DNA of 64,000 bases from Pseudomonas alkylphenolica (GCF_004025535.1 NZ_QJRG01000047.1:620001-684000); one strand, 5' to 3'; shown: positions 33,567-42,989, numbered from the stretch's first letter. Translations and numbers: made by a program. Notes: generated from the letters alone by a model not told the origin.

Positions 33567-36062
33567 TCAGAACTCGTACTTGGTGCTCAGCAGAAAGCTG
33601 CGAGGCTCACCGTAGGAGCCGCTGTAAAAGTTGTCATCCAGGGAGCTGATGTACTTCTCGTCGAACAGGTTGTTCACCGTGGCAGTCGTCGACCATTGCG
33701 GTGTCAGCTGATAGCGCGCCATCAGGTTGACCGTCGCGTAGTCACCCTGTTTGGCCTTGGCCGGTGCGTTCAACTGCCACGAGTCCACGGTGAAGTGAAT
33801 ACCGCTCTGCCAGTTCACCCCACCGCCAATGGTCAGGCGGTCCAGCTCGCCAGGCAGGCGATAGGTGGTCCAGAACTTGACCATGTCAGCCGGGATGATG
33901 GTCTTTACCCGTTCGCCGTCATGGTCCTTGACCACCGCATGGGTGTAGCTGGCCGCGACGTTCCAGTCCGGCATGAGCTCGCCGTTGACTTCCATGTCGA
34001 TGCCTTTGGTTTTGGTTTTCTCCGCTTTATAGGCAGTGATGAGGTCGTTGCCCTCCACCGTGCCGTCGGCGACGGCATCGTTGTCCTGCTTGACCTCGAA
34101 CAAGGCGATGGCGCTGTTCATGCGACCGCCAAAGTACTCACTCTTCAGGCCGATTTCGTAGTTGTCGCCTTCACGCGGGTCGAGCAGCTTGCCGTCGCGA
34201 GCACGATAGGGCTGCGGCTTGAAGATGCTGGTGTAACTGGCATAGACCGAGTGCACGTCGTTGAGGTCGTAGACGATGCCGGCATAGGGGGTGACTTCGC
34301 CGCTGACCTTGACCGAGTCGTCGGTGTTGAAGCGCACCATGCTCGGTACGTTGTAGTGCAGCGAGGCATCGTATTTGTAGTTGCTGACCCGCGCGCCGAG
34401 GATCACCGACACGTCGTCGGTGGGCTTTAGGCGGGTGGCCAGGTAGGCGCCGTTCTGCCACTGGTTGATGTCATCGTCTTCACGGTTCATGGTGTAAACC
34501 GGCGTCGGGCCATAGTTGTCCCAGGTCCAGATGTTCACCGGCTTGCCGCTGACGCCGTTGTCGCTGCCGCCACTGGCGGTCAGGTTGCCGAAGCCGTTGC
34601 GGCGGTTTTCGTAGTCCTGGTAGTTGAAACCGACCACCAGCTCGTGGGTGCGACCGCCCAGTTCGAACGGCCCCGACAGCATGATGTCGACGCCGCGCTG
34701 TTCCTGGGTGTTGTCACCCTTGGTGGCGGTGTAGCGCAGGCCGGTGCCGGTCGCGGGATTGACGAAACCGGTAGTGGTACCAACGATCACCGAGTCGTAG
34801 TCACGGGTGCCATACAGCGAGTTGGCGGCCACTTTCAGGGTCCAGTCGTGGGCCAGTTTCTGCTCGATCGAGGCAAAGGCGTTGACCGACTCCTGACGGT
34901 TGGTGCTGTCGCGGCTGGCGCCGTTATCGGAGCGTTTCATCTGCACGCGGTTGCCTTTGTTGTCGATGATCGGCAGGCCGGTGGTGGAAAATCCGCGTGG
35001 GTCGCTGTTGAGGTATTCGACGCCAACGCTGAGCAGGGTGGTGTCGGTCAGGTCGGCTTCGACGATGCCGTAGAGCACCGTTTTTTCCTGCTGCAGATGA
35101 TCGGTGAAGCTGTTGCCTTGCTGATACGCGGCCACCGCGCGACCGCGCAGGTTGCCGGTTTCGGTCAACGGCCCGGACACATCGACTTCGCCGCGGTACA
35201 GGTCCCATGAACCCAGGCCGCCACTGACGTAGCCCTTGAAGTTGTCGGTGGGGCGCTTGCGCACCAGGTTGATGGTGCCGGAGGGATCGCCCGCGCCCGA
35301 CATCAGGCCGGTGGCGCCACGCACCACTTCGACCCGGTCGTAGATGGCCATGTCCGACAGCGCTTGCGGCAGGGCCTGGCTGAAGGCGAAGGAGGTGGAA
35401 GGCACGCCATCGTACTGGTAGTTGTCGATCGCCAGGCCACGGGAAAACACATACAGGCGGTCGCTGCCCGGGCTCTGCACGTTGATGCCGGGGGTTTGCT
35501 CCAGTACCTGGCCGATGCTGCGCAGGTTCTGGTCGTCGATGCGCTGGCGGGTCACGACACTGACCGATTGCGGCGTTTCGCGCAGGCTCAGGTTGAGCTT
35601 GGTAGCGGTGTTGGTGGAACCGGTGGTGTACGAACCCGTGCCTTCGGTGGTGCTCCCCAGCCCCGACGCGGCAATGGTGGTAGTGCCCAGTTCGACCGAG
35701 CTGGATGAACGGCGACCGGTCACCGTCAGGGTATCGCCCTGCAGGCTGTACGCCAGGCCCGTGCTCCCGAGCAGGATGCGGATTGCGGCCTCTGGTTGCA
35801 GGCGCCCGCGCACTGCTGTAGCGCGCAGGTTCATGACGTCGTCAGGGCTGAACAGCAGCTGCACGTCGGCTTGCTGGCCGAAGCTCTGCAGGGCACTGGA
35901 CAGCGGCTGCGCCGGAATGTCGAAGACCACTTCGCGTGCTTGAACCTGGGCGCTCAATGGCAGGGCCAGGGCAATGCCCAGGGTCGTGGATAAAACGCGA
36001 GGCTTGAGCAGACCGCGCATCATCAGCGCTTTTGCTAGGGGTGAAAGGGCGTGTGCTGACAT
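33567..36062 (-). CDS. fpvA: ferripyoverdine receptor, TonB-dependent with STN signalling domain
   Basis: An 831-residue outer-membrane receptor. After a long signal peptide (to about VQA, ~42) comes the STN domain (VFDIPAQPLSSALQSFGQQADVQLLFSPDDV to LTVTGRR, ~45-118), then plug (RETPQSVSVVTRQRIDD, EVVRGATGLMSGAGDPSGTINLVRKRP) and a ~600-residue barrel ending STKYEF. The STN domain normally signals to an FpvR-type anti-sigma factor; no FpvR/FpvI/PvdS gene is in the window. Context (pvdE and pvdA directly upstream in the same orientation) supports FpvA. A Fur box precedes it. Strain-specific pyoverdine selectivity cannot be read here. Confidence 0.9.
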   Translation of the reverse strand: MSAHALSPLAKALMMRGLLKPRVLSTTLGIALALPLSAQVQAREVVFDIPAQPLSSALQSFGQQADVQLLFSPDDVMNLRATAVRGRLQPEAAIRILLGSTGLAYSLQGDTLTVTGRRSSSSVELGTTTIAASGLGSTTEGTGSYTTGSTNTATKLNLSLRETPQSVSVVTRQRIDDQNLRSIGQVLEQTPGINVQSPGSDRLYVFSRGLAIDNYQYDGVPSTSFAFSQALPQALSDMAIYDRVEVVRGATGLMSGAGDPSGTINLVRKRPTDNFKGYVSGGLGSWDLYRGEVDVSGPLTETGNLRGRAVAAYQQGNSFTDHLQQEKTVLYGIVEADLTDTTLLSVGVEYLNSDPRGFSTTGLPIIDNKGNRVQMKRSDNGASRDSTNRQESVNAFASIEQKLAHDWTLKVAANSLYGTRDYDSVIVGTTTGFVNPATGTGLRYTATKGDNTQEQRGVDIMLSGPFELGGRTHELVVGFNYQDYENRRNGFGNLTASGGSDNGVSGKPVNIWTWDNYGPTPVYTMNREDDDINQWQNGAYLATRLKPTDDVSVILGARVSNYKYDASLHYNVPSMVRFNTDDSVKVSGEVTPYAGIVYDLNDVHSVYASYTSIFKPQPYRARDGKLLDPREGDNYEIGLKSEYFGGRMNSAIALFEVKQDNDAVADGTVEGNDLITAYKAEKTKTKGIDMEVNGELMPDWNVAASYTHAVVKDHDGERVKTIIPADMVKFWTTYRLPGELDRLTIGGGVNWQSGIHFTVDSWQLNAPAKAKQGDYATVNLMARYQLTPQWSTTATVNNLFDEKYISSLDDNFYSGSYGEPRSFLLSTKYEF

Positions 36063-36092
36063 GTTGTGCTCTTGGAATATTGGCTATTTATT

Positions 36093-36111
36093 GATAATGA
36101 TTTTGATTACT
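36093..36111. promoter_or_regulatory. Fur box upstream of fpvA
   Basis: GATAATGATTTTGATTACT matches 14 of 19 positions of GATAATGATAATCATTATC, ~30 bp before the fpvA ATG. No PvdS-type TAAAT-N16-CGT was found in this gap, so fpvA seems to have its own Fur-repressed promoter. Confidence 0.75.
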
Positions 36112-36185
36112 GATGATGAGACGTTTGCAGGCCCGCATTCCGGAAAAAAAACTTCGCGGCGGGCCATTTTTTTAAAAGAGAAGGT

Positions 36186-37835
36186 TCAGGCGGGATGTAA
36201 CTGGGTGACCACGTTGCCGGCTTTCATGCGCAGCAACTGATCGGCGGCATCGAAGTAGCGATCGTCGTGGGAGATGACGATGATGGTTTTGCCCAGGCGC
36301 TTGAGGTCGGGCAACAGCTCTGTGTAGAAGATGCGCCGGAAGGTCGGGTCCTGGTCGGCGGCCCATTCGTCGAATACCAGTACCGGGCGCTCTTCCAGCC
36401 AGGCGTTGAGCAGTGCCAGGCGTTTGCGTTGGCCGGTCGACAGGTCGGTGGTGCTGAATACACCGTTTTGCACGCGGACTTTGTGGTCGATCTCCAGGCG
36501 TCGCAGGTAGCGGTCGGCATCGGCCGGGATCTGCGTGTCGCCCTGAACCACATCGTCGAACAGGTAGTAGTCGGCAAAAATGGTGGTGAACAACTGTCGG
36601 TAGTCGTCGCGGTTCTCGGCGCTGACCGCTGCGCCGTTGAGGGTGATGCTGCCCCCCTGAGGCGCATAGAGGCCGAGCAACAGCTTGATCAGCGTGGTTT
36701 TGCCACAGCCGTTTTCACCGACGATGAAAATGATCTCGCCTTGCTCGATGCGCACATTGACCGGGCCCAGGCAAAACGGTTCGACACCTTCTACCCGCGG
36801 GAAGCTGTAGGTGACATCGACAAGCTCCAGGCTGTGCACCTGCGCCGGTGCTTTTTTGCTGTCGCTGAGCAGCAAATGCGGCTCGGGCGAAGAGAACTGC
36901 TGCGACAGTTCGGCGATGCGGCGAAAGGCGATCTGCGCCCGGCTCACAATCGGCAAAGTGCTGATCAGGTGATCGAGCGGGCCTTTCATGTACAGCAGCA
37001 CCAGTACAAAGCCGCTCATCGCGGTTTTGTTGTCGCTGGGCCACAGCGATTGCATGGCCAGGGCCAGGCCGATCACTACGAAGAACAGCATCGAGCCAAA
37101 GCTCTTGGCAATCACGAAGGTGTTGATCGAACGGATCTGCGTGCTGCAGATGCGCTCGGCCGTGGCCTGGATACCTTGCTGGAACATGCGCTGGCGCCGA
37201 GGCCGGTGAATGCGCAGTTCCTTGGCGCCTTCGGCAATCGCGTGGTAGTGCTTTTGCAGTTCGTCTTCCGCTTCACGAGCGGCTTCAAAACCTTGCAGGC
37301 CACGGGAACGGGCGATGAACTGCACGGCAGTACCGAGGGCGATCGCCACCAGTATCAGCAGGAACATCGGCCACGACAGCATCGCCAGGTAGCCCAGACA
37401 GCCGAGTACCACGGTCAGCGAAATCGCCAGGGGGGCAAAGGCGAAGGCGAAGTCGCTGATGGTATCGACGTCGTGGGTCAGTACCGGGATCAGGCGGTGG
37501 CTGCGGTAGCGTTCGATCTGCTCGATGGGTGCCGACAGCACTTTTTCGCCGAGCTGTTTGCGCAGGGTGGCGATGATGTGCTGGCCGACGTGGTTGGTGC
37601 CGATGTCAGAGCCGATCGAACTGAGCAAGGCCAGCACGCACAAGCCGGCAAAGCCCAGGACAACGCCCTGGGTCAGGCCGCTGTCGTTGTGCAAGGCGCC
37701 GTTGATGGTGGCCAGCAGCGTGGTCACGCTGAGGCCACCGATCATGCCCAAAGCGATAGACAGCGCCACCAGCGGCCAGAACGGTTTGAGCAGGCCGAAC
37801 AGGTCACGCACAGCGCTGCGGGATGGACGGGTCAT
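36186..37835 (-). CDS. pvdE: pyoverdine precursor ABC exporter PvdE
   Basis: A 549-residue fused ABC exporter, the same length as P. aeruginosa PvdE when started at the ATG 37835 (the ORF track-type GTG start at 37844 adds three residues). Six membrane helices in the first ~320 residues are followed by a nucleotide-binding domain with Walker A GENGCGKTT, signature LSTGQRKR, Walker B VLVFDEWAADQDP and switch His in VISHDDRYF. PvdE moves the acylated ferribactin precursor into the periplasm for maturation. It follows pvdA closely and is likely co-transcribed from the PvdS promoter at 39280-39303. Confidence 0.94.
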   Translation of the reverse strand: MTRPSRSAVRDLFGLLKPFWPLVALSIALGMIGGLSVTTLLATINGALHNDSGLTQGVVLGFAGLCVLALLSSIGSDIGTNHVGQHIIATLRKQLGEKVLSAPIEQIERYRSHRLIPVLTHDVDTISDFAFAFAPLAISLTVVLGCLGYLAMLSWPMFLLILVAIALGTAVQFIARSRGLQGFEAAREAEDELQKHYHAIAEGAKELRIHRPRRQRMFQQGIQATAERICSTQIRSINTFVIAKSFGSMLFFVVIGLALAMQSLWPSDNKTAMSGFVLVLLYMKGPLDHLISTLPIVSRAQIAFRRIAELSQQFSSPEPHLLLSDSKKAPAQVHSLELVDVTYSFPRVEGVEPFCLGPVNVRIEQGEIIFIVGENGCGKTTLIKLLLGLYAPQGGSITLNGAAVSAENRDDYRQLFTTIFADYYLFDDVVQGDTQIPADADRYLRRLEIDHKVRVQNGVFSTTDLSTGQRKRLALLNAWLEERPVLVFDEWAADQDPTFRRIFYTELLPDLKRLGKTIIVISHDDRYFDAADQLLRMKAGNVVTQLHPA

Positions 37836-37849
37836 GGACGTCACTCGCT

Positions 37850-39190
37850 TCAGGCGTTGATCAGGTCGGCAGCCAGGGCGCGTGTGCGCGTGGCCAGTGG
37901 AGTGTTCAGGGCGCGGTACAGCGACTGGCTGATTTCATCGGCGCGCGCCGGCAGCACTGACAGCAGGGTGTCGCTCAGGCCGTGAGAGGCTTCGCAGAAA
38001 CCCTGCAGGTAAACACTGGCGGTGAGGCGTTCATCGCTCAGGGCGCGGTAGTGGCGGTCTACCTGGTAGTCCTGCAGGTAGTCCTGCAGCGGCGCCAGCA
38101 ATTCGCGGTGCGAACGCCGCTCGTAGCCGGTGGCGAGGATCACCGCGTCATAGCGATGGGTCTGGTCTTTGCCGGTGGCATGGTCGCGCAAGGTCAATTC
38201 GATCCCCTGATCGCGGGCGCTGACGGCTTCCACTTCGCGGCGGCACAGCACCGAGTGGCGGAACTGATGGGCAACCTTCTGGCGGTAGAGGATGCCGTAG
38301 ATGCGCTCGATCAGGTCGATGTCGACCACCGAGTAGTTGGTGTTGTGGTACTGCTCGATCAGCTTCTCGCGGTCCTGGGGTTGCTGGTCGAATACCAGGT
38401 CGGTGTAGGCCGGGGCGAAGATTTCGTTGACGAAGGGGCTGTCGTCGGCGGGTTTCAGCGCCGATGAGCGCAGGATCATGTCGACCTTCACCGACGGGAA
38501 GCTGTCGTTGAGGTCGATGAAGGCTTCGGCCGCACTCTGGCCGGAGCCGATAATGGCGATGCGCATGGCCTGGCCTTGAGCACACGGCAGCTGTTCCAGA
38601 GCAGCCAGGTAACGGGAGTGGTGGAACACGCGTTTGTCGTGCTTGAACGGTGCAAAGGCCGCCGGAATGCGCGGCGAGCCGCCGCTGCCGACCACCACCG
38701 AGCGGGTCAGGCGCGTGTGTTCGCGGCCCTGGCTGTCGCGCGATACCAGCTTGAGCAGGTCAACGGTATCGCCGCCCAGGTGCGGTTCGATACGCACCAC
38801 TTCTTCACCGTAAACGGCCTGGTCGCTGAAGTGCTCGGCCACCCAGCGCAGGTAGTCGTTGAACTCCAGGCGGCACGGGTAAAAGGTGCCCAGGTTGATG
38901 AAGTCGACCAGGCGGCCTTGCTTGTGCAGGTAGTTGACGAAGCTGTAGGGGCTGGTGGGGTTGCGCAGTGAGACCAGGTCTTTGAGAAACGAAATCTGCA
39001 GCTCGCTCTGGGTCGCCAGGGTGTTGCCGTGCCAGCGGTAGTCCTGCTGTTTGTCGATGAACAGCGACTTCAGCGACTGGCCGCTGCTTTGTGCGCGTTC
39101 TTGCAGGGCAATGGCCAATGCCAGGTTGGAAGGGCCGAAGCCCACGCTGATCATGTCGTGGAGCGTGTCGTGCGAAGTCGTCTGGCTCAT
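37850..39190 (-). CDS. pvdA: L-ornithine N5-monooxygenase PvdA
   Basis: A 446-residue flavin monooxygenase that hydroxylates L-ornithine, the first committed step for hydroxamate groups of pyoverdine. The FAD motif GFGPSNLALA (~17-26), the NADPH motif IIGSGQSAAEAFIDL (~215-229) and the C-terminal ILATGYERR, characteristic of N-hydroxylating monooxygenases, are present. A perfect PvdS box lies ~90 bp upstream. In P. aeruginosa the corresponding slot between pvdO and pvdE is taken by the formyltransferase pvdF. Confidence 0.95.
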   Translation of the reverse strand: MSQTTSHDTLHDMISVGFGPSNLALAIALQERAQSSGQSLKSLFIDKQQDYRWHGNTLATQSELQISFLKDLVSLRNPTSPYSFVNYLHKQGRLVDFINLGTFYPCRLEFNDYLRWVAEHFSDQAVYGEEVVRIEPHLGGDTVDLLKLVSRDSQGREHTRLTRSVVVGSGGSPRIPAAFAPFKHDKRVFHHSRYLAALEQLPCAQGQAMRIAIIGSGQSAAEAFIDLNDSFPSVKVDMILRSSALKPADDSPFVNEIFAPAYTDLVFDQQPQDREKLIEQYHNTNYSVVDIDLIERIYGILYRQKVAHQFRHSVLCRREVEAVSARDQGIELTLRDHATGKDQTHRYDAVILATGYERRSHRELLAPLQDYLQDYQVDRHYRALSDERLTASVYLQGFCEASHGLSDTLLSVLPARADEISQSLYRALNTPLATRTRALAADLINA

Positions 39191-39279
39191 GGGCGTGAAT
39201 TCCTTGAATGAAGGCTGGGCGAGTGCATGAGAAAGCAGGCCCTGCGGCGGCGAGTCGCAGCAGGGGATCTAGCTTGAAA

Positions 39280-39303
39280 ACGAGTGGGCAGTGGGGGAAT
39301 TTA
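39280..39303 (-). promoter_or_regulatory. PvdS (iron-starvation sigma) promoter of pvdA-pvdE
   Basis: Read leftward, TAAAT (39303-39299), exactly 16 bases, CGT (39282-39280): a perfect match to the iron-starvation box TAAAT-N16-CGT. It sits in the pvdO-pvdA gap, showing that pvdA is not simply a read-through gene of pvdMNO. Confidence 0.9.
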
Positions 39304-39340
39304 GCGCGCGGCCCGGATTTGCCCGGCCGTGCGCCGGGCG

Positions 39341-40210
39341 TCAGAGTTCGCGCACTACGCGCAGGCCGAGCCAGTCGCCACGGGTGTCGGCAGGGCGGTC
39401 GTTACGGTTGCCGGAGCGTGAAAAGATCGGTGCTTCGCCCCAGTCGTTGCCACGGATATGCCGCGTGGTACAGCCCGGTTCGACCCAGGCACTGCCATCG
39501 GTGGGAGCGCCGACATAGTTCTCGTGCCAGCAGTCGGCGACCCATTCGTAGACGTTGCCATGCATGTCGTAAACGCCGAAGGCATTCGCCGGGTAACTGC
39601 CTACCGGCGAGCTGAAGCTGTAGCCGTCCCGCGGGCCGTAGGTGTTGGCATTGCGGGTGATCTGGTAGTCGCCGTCGGGGTCCATGGCGAACGGGAAGGG
39701 GCCAGTACTGCCCGCGCGGGCGGCGTATTCGCGCTGCGCCTCGCTGACCATGCGGTAGTGCTTGCCGGTCTTCTTCGACAGCCACTGGGTGTAGGCCTGG
39801 ACATCGTGGTAACTCATGCACACGGCGGGCTGGCGCGGGTCCTGTTTGTAACGTGGCTTGCTGGCTTTGCATTCGCGGCCGGGACGGGTATCGCCATCGG
39901 CAATGGTCACACCCGCTTCGCGCAGGTAGGCATCCCATTCACCGGCGGTGACCTGGAAGCGGCTGATCGCAAACGGCCTGGCAAAGGTCACTGTGTGCAG
40001 GGGGCCTTCGTCGGGCTGGCGACCGACTTCGTCATCCGGGGTGCCCATCGGGTAGCTGCCGGCAGGCAGCACGACCATTTCCGGGCAGGCCGCGGTGCAG
40101 TCACGGAACACGCTGCCGGGTGCGCCGGGGGTAGCGGCCTGGGCGCTGGACAGTCCCAGGAGGGCCACCGCAGCGGCCAGCGAACGGTAGAAGGGGAGCG
40201 ATAAAGACAT
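39341..40210 (-). CDS. pvdO: periplasmic pyoverdine maturation protein PvdO (FGE-like)
   Basis: A 289-residue secreted protein (signal peptide ending SSAQA, ~25) of the formylglycine-generating-enzyme/sulfatase-modifying fold: EMVVLPAGSYPMGTPDDE, RFQVTAGEWDAYLREAG, CMSYHDVQAYTQWLSKKTGK, MHGNVYEWVADCW and the terminal GLRVVREL. PvdO is needed for late oxidation of the dihydropyoverdine chromophore. A GC-rich hairpin (39321-39339) without a T run follows the stop. It is the third gene of pvdMNO. Confidence 0.93.
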   Translation of the reverse strand: MSLSLPFYRSLAAAVALLGLSSAQAATPGAPGSVFRDCTAACPEMVVLPAGSYPMGTPDDEVGRQPDEGPLHTVTFARPFAISRFQVTAGEWDAYLREAGVTIADGDTRPGRECKASKPRYKQDPRQPAVCMSYHDVQAYTQWLSKKTGKHYRMVSEAQREYAARAGSTGPFPFAMDPDGDYQITRNANTYGPRDGYSFSSPVGSYPANAFGVYDMHGNVYEWVADCWHENYVGAPTDGSAWVEPGCTTRHIRGNDWGEAPIFSRSGNRNDRPADTRGDWLGLRVVREL

Positions 40211-40222
40211 GAGTGCGCCTAT

Positions 40223-41494
40223 TCAGGTTTTTTTGATCAGGAGGTCCACTGCCCGGTCGATTTCCTGCTCGTTGTTGAGCAGGCCGGGCGCCATGCGCAG
40301 CACCGGGCCGACGTCGCGGTCCACGGCATCGACGACGATGCGGTGGTGGTTGAGGTAGGCGGCCAGCGCGTCGGAGTCCTGGTCCTTGACGCGCATGAAG
40401 GTGAAGCCCGCCGAGTACTCGGCGCTCAGCGGTGTCACCAGTTCGATGGCCCGGTGTTCGAGCAGGCGTTGTTTGAGGTAGTTGTTGAGCTGGTGAATGC
40501 GTGCCTGGACATCGGCCTTGCCCAGTTGCAGGTGCAGCTCGAACGCCTTGCCCAATGCCCAGCGGTGCTCGAAGGCGTGGTAGCCACCGGGGGTCATGAT
40601 GGTGGCGAAGTCCTTGTCTTCGGAGAAGGTGGCAAAGGTCGGTACCAGGTTGCGCATCGACTCGCTGGCAGCGCAGATGATCCCGGTGCCGCGCGGGCCG
40701 AACATCCACTTGTGCGTTCCGGAGATGAAATAGTCGCAGTTGAAGTCGGCAAAGTTGGCATTCTCGACGCCAAAGCCATGCACGCCGTCGACCACGTAGA
40801 GAATGCGTTGGTCTTCGTCACGGTCGCGGTTGTGCGCGCGCACCAGTTCGCCGATCTCGCCGATGGGCAGCTTGACCCCGCTGCCTGAATGCACCCAGGT
40901 CATGCCCAGTACCCGGGTGTTGGCGTTAATGGCCTTGTCGAGCGTGCTCAGTACCTGATCGCTGGAGATCTCTCGCGGGTGCTGGAACAGGCGCAGCTTG
41001 CGCACCGTCGTGCCTTCGTTGCGCTGGCGGAATTCGAGGGTTTTGCGCGTGGCGTAATGCTCGTGTTCGGTGGTGAGAATTTCCTGCCCGGGGGCGACCT
41101 TGAGGCGGCCATAGATCATGCCCAGGCCCTCGGTGGTGCTACCGGTCAGGGCAATCTGCCGCGGGCGCACGGCCAGGTAGCGGGCGGCCCAGCCGCGCAC
41201 CTCGCCCTCGCGCTGCCATTCGATTTCGCTTTCCCAGTCGACCCAGCGCGCCGGGTGGCGGTCGATCTGGGCGCGGTAGTAATCGATGGCGTCCTGTACC
41301 GGCTCAGGATGAGCGGTGACCAGGAAGTTGGCGAAATGCGCGTAGTTCGGGTCCAGGGGAAACAGCTGGCGCAACTGCTGCCATTTGTCTTTGCCGCTCA
41401 ATGCCGGTGCCGCGCCGGCCAGCGCCTCGGGCAGCAGCGGCAGGCTGGCGGCGAGCAGGCCTGCCTGCTTGAGGAAGGTTCGACGGTCAGTCAT
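40223..41494 (-). CDS. pvdN: periplasmic PLP enzyme PvdN
   Basis: A 423-residue fold-type I PLP enzyme (aminotransferase class V). The ATG at 41494 gives a twin-arginine signal MTDRRTFLKQAGLLAA; the longer ORF from 41713 is a read-back into pvdM in another frame. The PLP lysine is Lys262 in ISGTHKWMFG, with the cofactor Asp in YVVDGVHGFG (~236). PvdN modifies the glutamate side chain of pyoverdine to the succinamide form in the periplasm. It lies 16 bp after pvdM. Confidence 0.95.
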   Translation of the reverse strand: MTDRRTFLKQAGLLAASLPLLPEALAGAAPALSGKDKWQQLRQLFPLDPNYAHFANFLVTAHPEPVQDAIDYYRAQIDRHPARWVDWESEIEWQREGEVRGWAARYLAVRPRQIALTGSTTEGLGMIYGRLKVAPGQEILTTEHEHYATRKTLEFRQRNEGTTVRKLRLFQHPREISSDQVLSTLDKAINANTRVLGMTWVHSGSGVKLPIGEIGELVRAHNRDRDEDQRILYVVDGVHGFGVENANFADFNCDYFISGTHKWMFGPRGTGIICAASESMRNLVPTFATFSEDKDFATIMTPGGYHAFEHRWALGKAFELHLQLGKADVQARIHQLNNYLKQRLLEHRAIELVTPLSAEYSAGFTFMRVKDQDSDALAAYLNHHRIVVDAVDRDVGPVLRMAPGLLNNEQEIDRAVDLLIKKT

Positions 41495-41510
41495 CTCGAA
41501 GGCTGCCTGT

Positions 41511-42866
41511 TCAAGGAGTGGAGAGGCTGGCGACAGGGCGTGCGGCCTTTTGCACATCGGCCCACACGCGCAGGAAGTTGCCGCCCCACAGCTTGGCAAT
41601 ATCGGCCTCCGAATAGCCGCGGCTGAGCAGCTCGGCGGTGACGTTGCGGATCTCGCTGACATCCTTCCAGCCTTCAAGGCCGCCCCCGTCGTTGAAGTCC
41701 GAGCTGATGCCAACGTGGTCGATGCCCATCTTCTTCACGGCATAGTCGATGGCGTCGCCATAGGCCTTGAGGTCGGCCTTGGGCTCTTGCTCGACGATGT
41801 CGTAGAGCGTGCCGGCGTACTCGCCAAAGCGCTTTTCCGGCCAGATGGCGATCACCGCATCACCCGGTATCAGGGCGTTGGCCAGGCCTTGCAGCGGTTG
41901 CAGGTCGAAGCGCGCACGCAGGGCTTCGAGTTTCTCCAGGCTCGGCTTGCTCAACGGTTTGAGGTAGGTGCCGAAGGCCACCACCTGCAGCACGCCGCCG
42001 CTGTTTTTGATCAGCTGCATTTCCTTGTCGCTGAGGTTGCGCGGGATATCCACCAGGGCCCGTGGCGCCGAGTGCGATGCCACCATCGGCGTGCGGCTCA
42101 GGCGGGCGACGTCTTCCAGGGCCAGGGTCGACATCTGCGACACATCGATGATCACCCCCAGGTCATTCAAGCGCGCCACCGCCTGTTCACCCAATGGCGA
42201 AAGGCCCCCCAGCGCGTCCGGGGTGTCGTTGAAAAACGGCAGCGGGCGTGACGAGTCGGCCCAGTCATTGTTGGCCACATAGCTGAAACCGAACATGCGC
42301 ATGCCGCGTGCGGCCCACAGGTCCAGCTGGGACAGGTCACGCCCTAGCGGGTAGGCATTGAGCATGCTGATGAAGATGGCGAACTTGCCTTCGCCATTCA
42401 GGCGCCGAAAGTCTTCCGGGGTGTAGGCAATGCCGACCTGGTTGGGAAACTCGCGCACCATGTTGCTGATGATCTTGTAGCGTACTTCCTGCTGGTGCCT
42501 GGCCTCGTCGACAAAACCCGGAGTAGGGCGATGCGGGGCATTGGGGCCGTTCCACAGTTCGGGCCAGCCGAATATGGTCAGCGCCGCACCCGACAGGCGG
42601 CCTTTGCCTGCCTTGATCAGGTCGAACTGGCCACGCCCGTCCTTGTCCGCCTCGTTGCCTTCGGCGCCAAACGTCAATGGCACGGTGATATGGCTGTCGA
42701 ACGACAGCATGTGCTCATGCAGGGCATTGGCCTGTTCGACGATCTTGCGCGGGTAGCCAGCGCTTTGCTGCAGGTAGAAGTAACCGGCAGCACTAGCGCC
42801 CAAGGCCACCACCAGGGCAAGGGGCAGGCCGATGTACAGAGCTTTGCGGGAGCGGGTCGTGGTCAT
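41511..42866 (-). CDS. pvdM: PvdM, membrane-anchored renal-dipeptidase homologue
   Basis: A ~451-residue protein. One N-terminal hydrophobic helix (ALYIGLPLALVVALGASAAGYFYL) anchors it in the inner membrane with the domain in the periplasm. The dipeptidase (M19) fold is evident from LSFDSHITVPL, GVIIDVSQMS, PMVASHSAPRAL and HVGISSDFNDGGGLEGW. PvdM is required for chromophore maturation in the periplasm together with PvdP. The DxH-type metal site is altered (DSH). The start is one of two ATGs, 42872 or 42866. It is the first gene of pvdMNO. Confidence 0.92.
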   Translation of the reverse strand: MTTTRSRKALYIGLPLALVVALGASAAGYFYLQQSAGYPRKIVEQANALHEHMLSFDSHITVPLTFGAEGNEADKDGRGQFDLIKAGKGRLSGAALTIFGWPELWNGPNAPHRPTPGFVDEARHQQEVRYKIISNMVREFPNQVGIAYTPEDFRRLNGEGKFAIFISMLNAYPLGRDLSQLDLWAARGMRMFGFSYVANNDWADSSRPLPFFNDTPDALGGLSPLGEQAVARLNDLGVIIDVSQMSTLALEDVARLSRTPMVASHSAPRALVDIPRNLSDKEMQLIKNSGGVLQVVAFGTYLKPLSKPSLEKLEALRARFDLQPLQGLANALIPGDAVIAIWPEKRFGEYAGTLYDIVEQEPKADLKAYGDAIDYAVKKMGIDHVGISSDFNDGGGLEGWKDVSEIRNVTAELLSRGYSEADIAKLWGGNFLRVWADVQKAARPVASLSTP

Positions 42867-42949
42867 TGCCATCTCGTTGCTGGGCTGATCGGAACGCCTT
42901 GCCCTGGCACGCAGGCGGGCCACGGGGCAAAACGCGGGTATCAGGAGGG

Positions 42950-42973
42950 ACGAGCGGCAGGAGGGTAAATTTA
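42950..42973 (-). promoter_or_regulatory. PvdS promoter of the pvdMNO operon
   Basis: Read leftward, TAAAT (42973-42969), exactly 16 bases, CGT (42952-42950): a perfect iron-starvation box ~80 bp before the pvdM start. Confidence 0.9.
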
Positions 42974-42989
42974 TGCCTGGCGGCTGTGC

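Noticed and set aside
36130..36173. Hairpin GGCCCGC...GCGGGCC with T7 between fpvA and pvdE
   Set aside because: The T run follows only in the rightward direction, where no gene precedes it. For the leftward pvdE transcript no U tract follows the stem.
36267..37985. 572-codon plus-strand ORF
   Set aside because: Antisense shadow of pvdE, which has all ABC motifs in the minus frame.
39321..39339. GC-rich hairpin after pvdO as terminator
   Set aside because: Stem is good but no T run follows. Recorded in the pvdO entry only.
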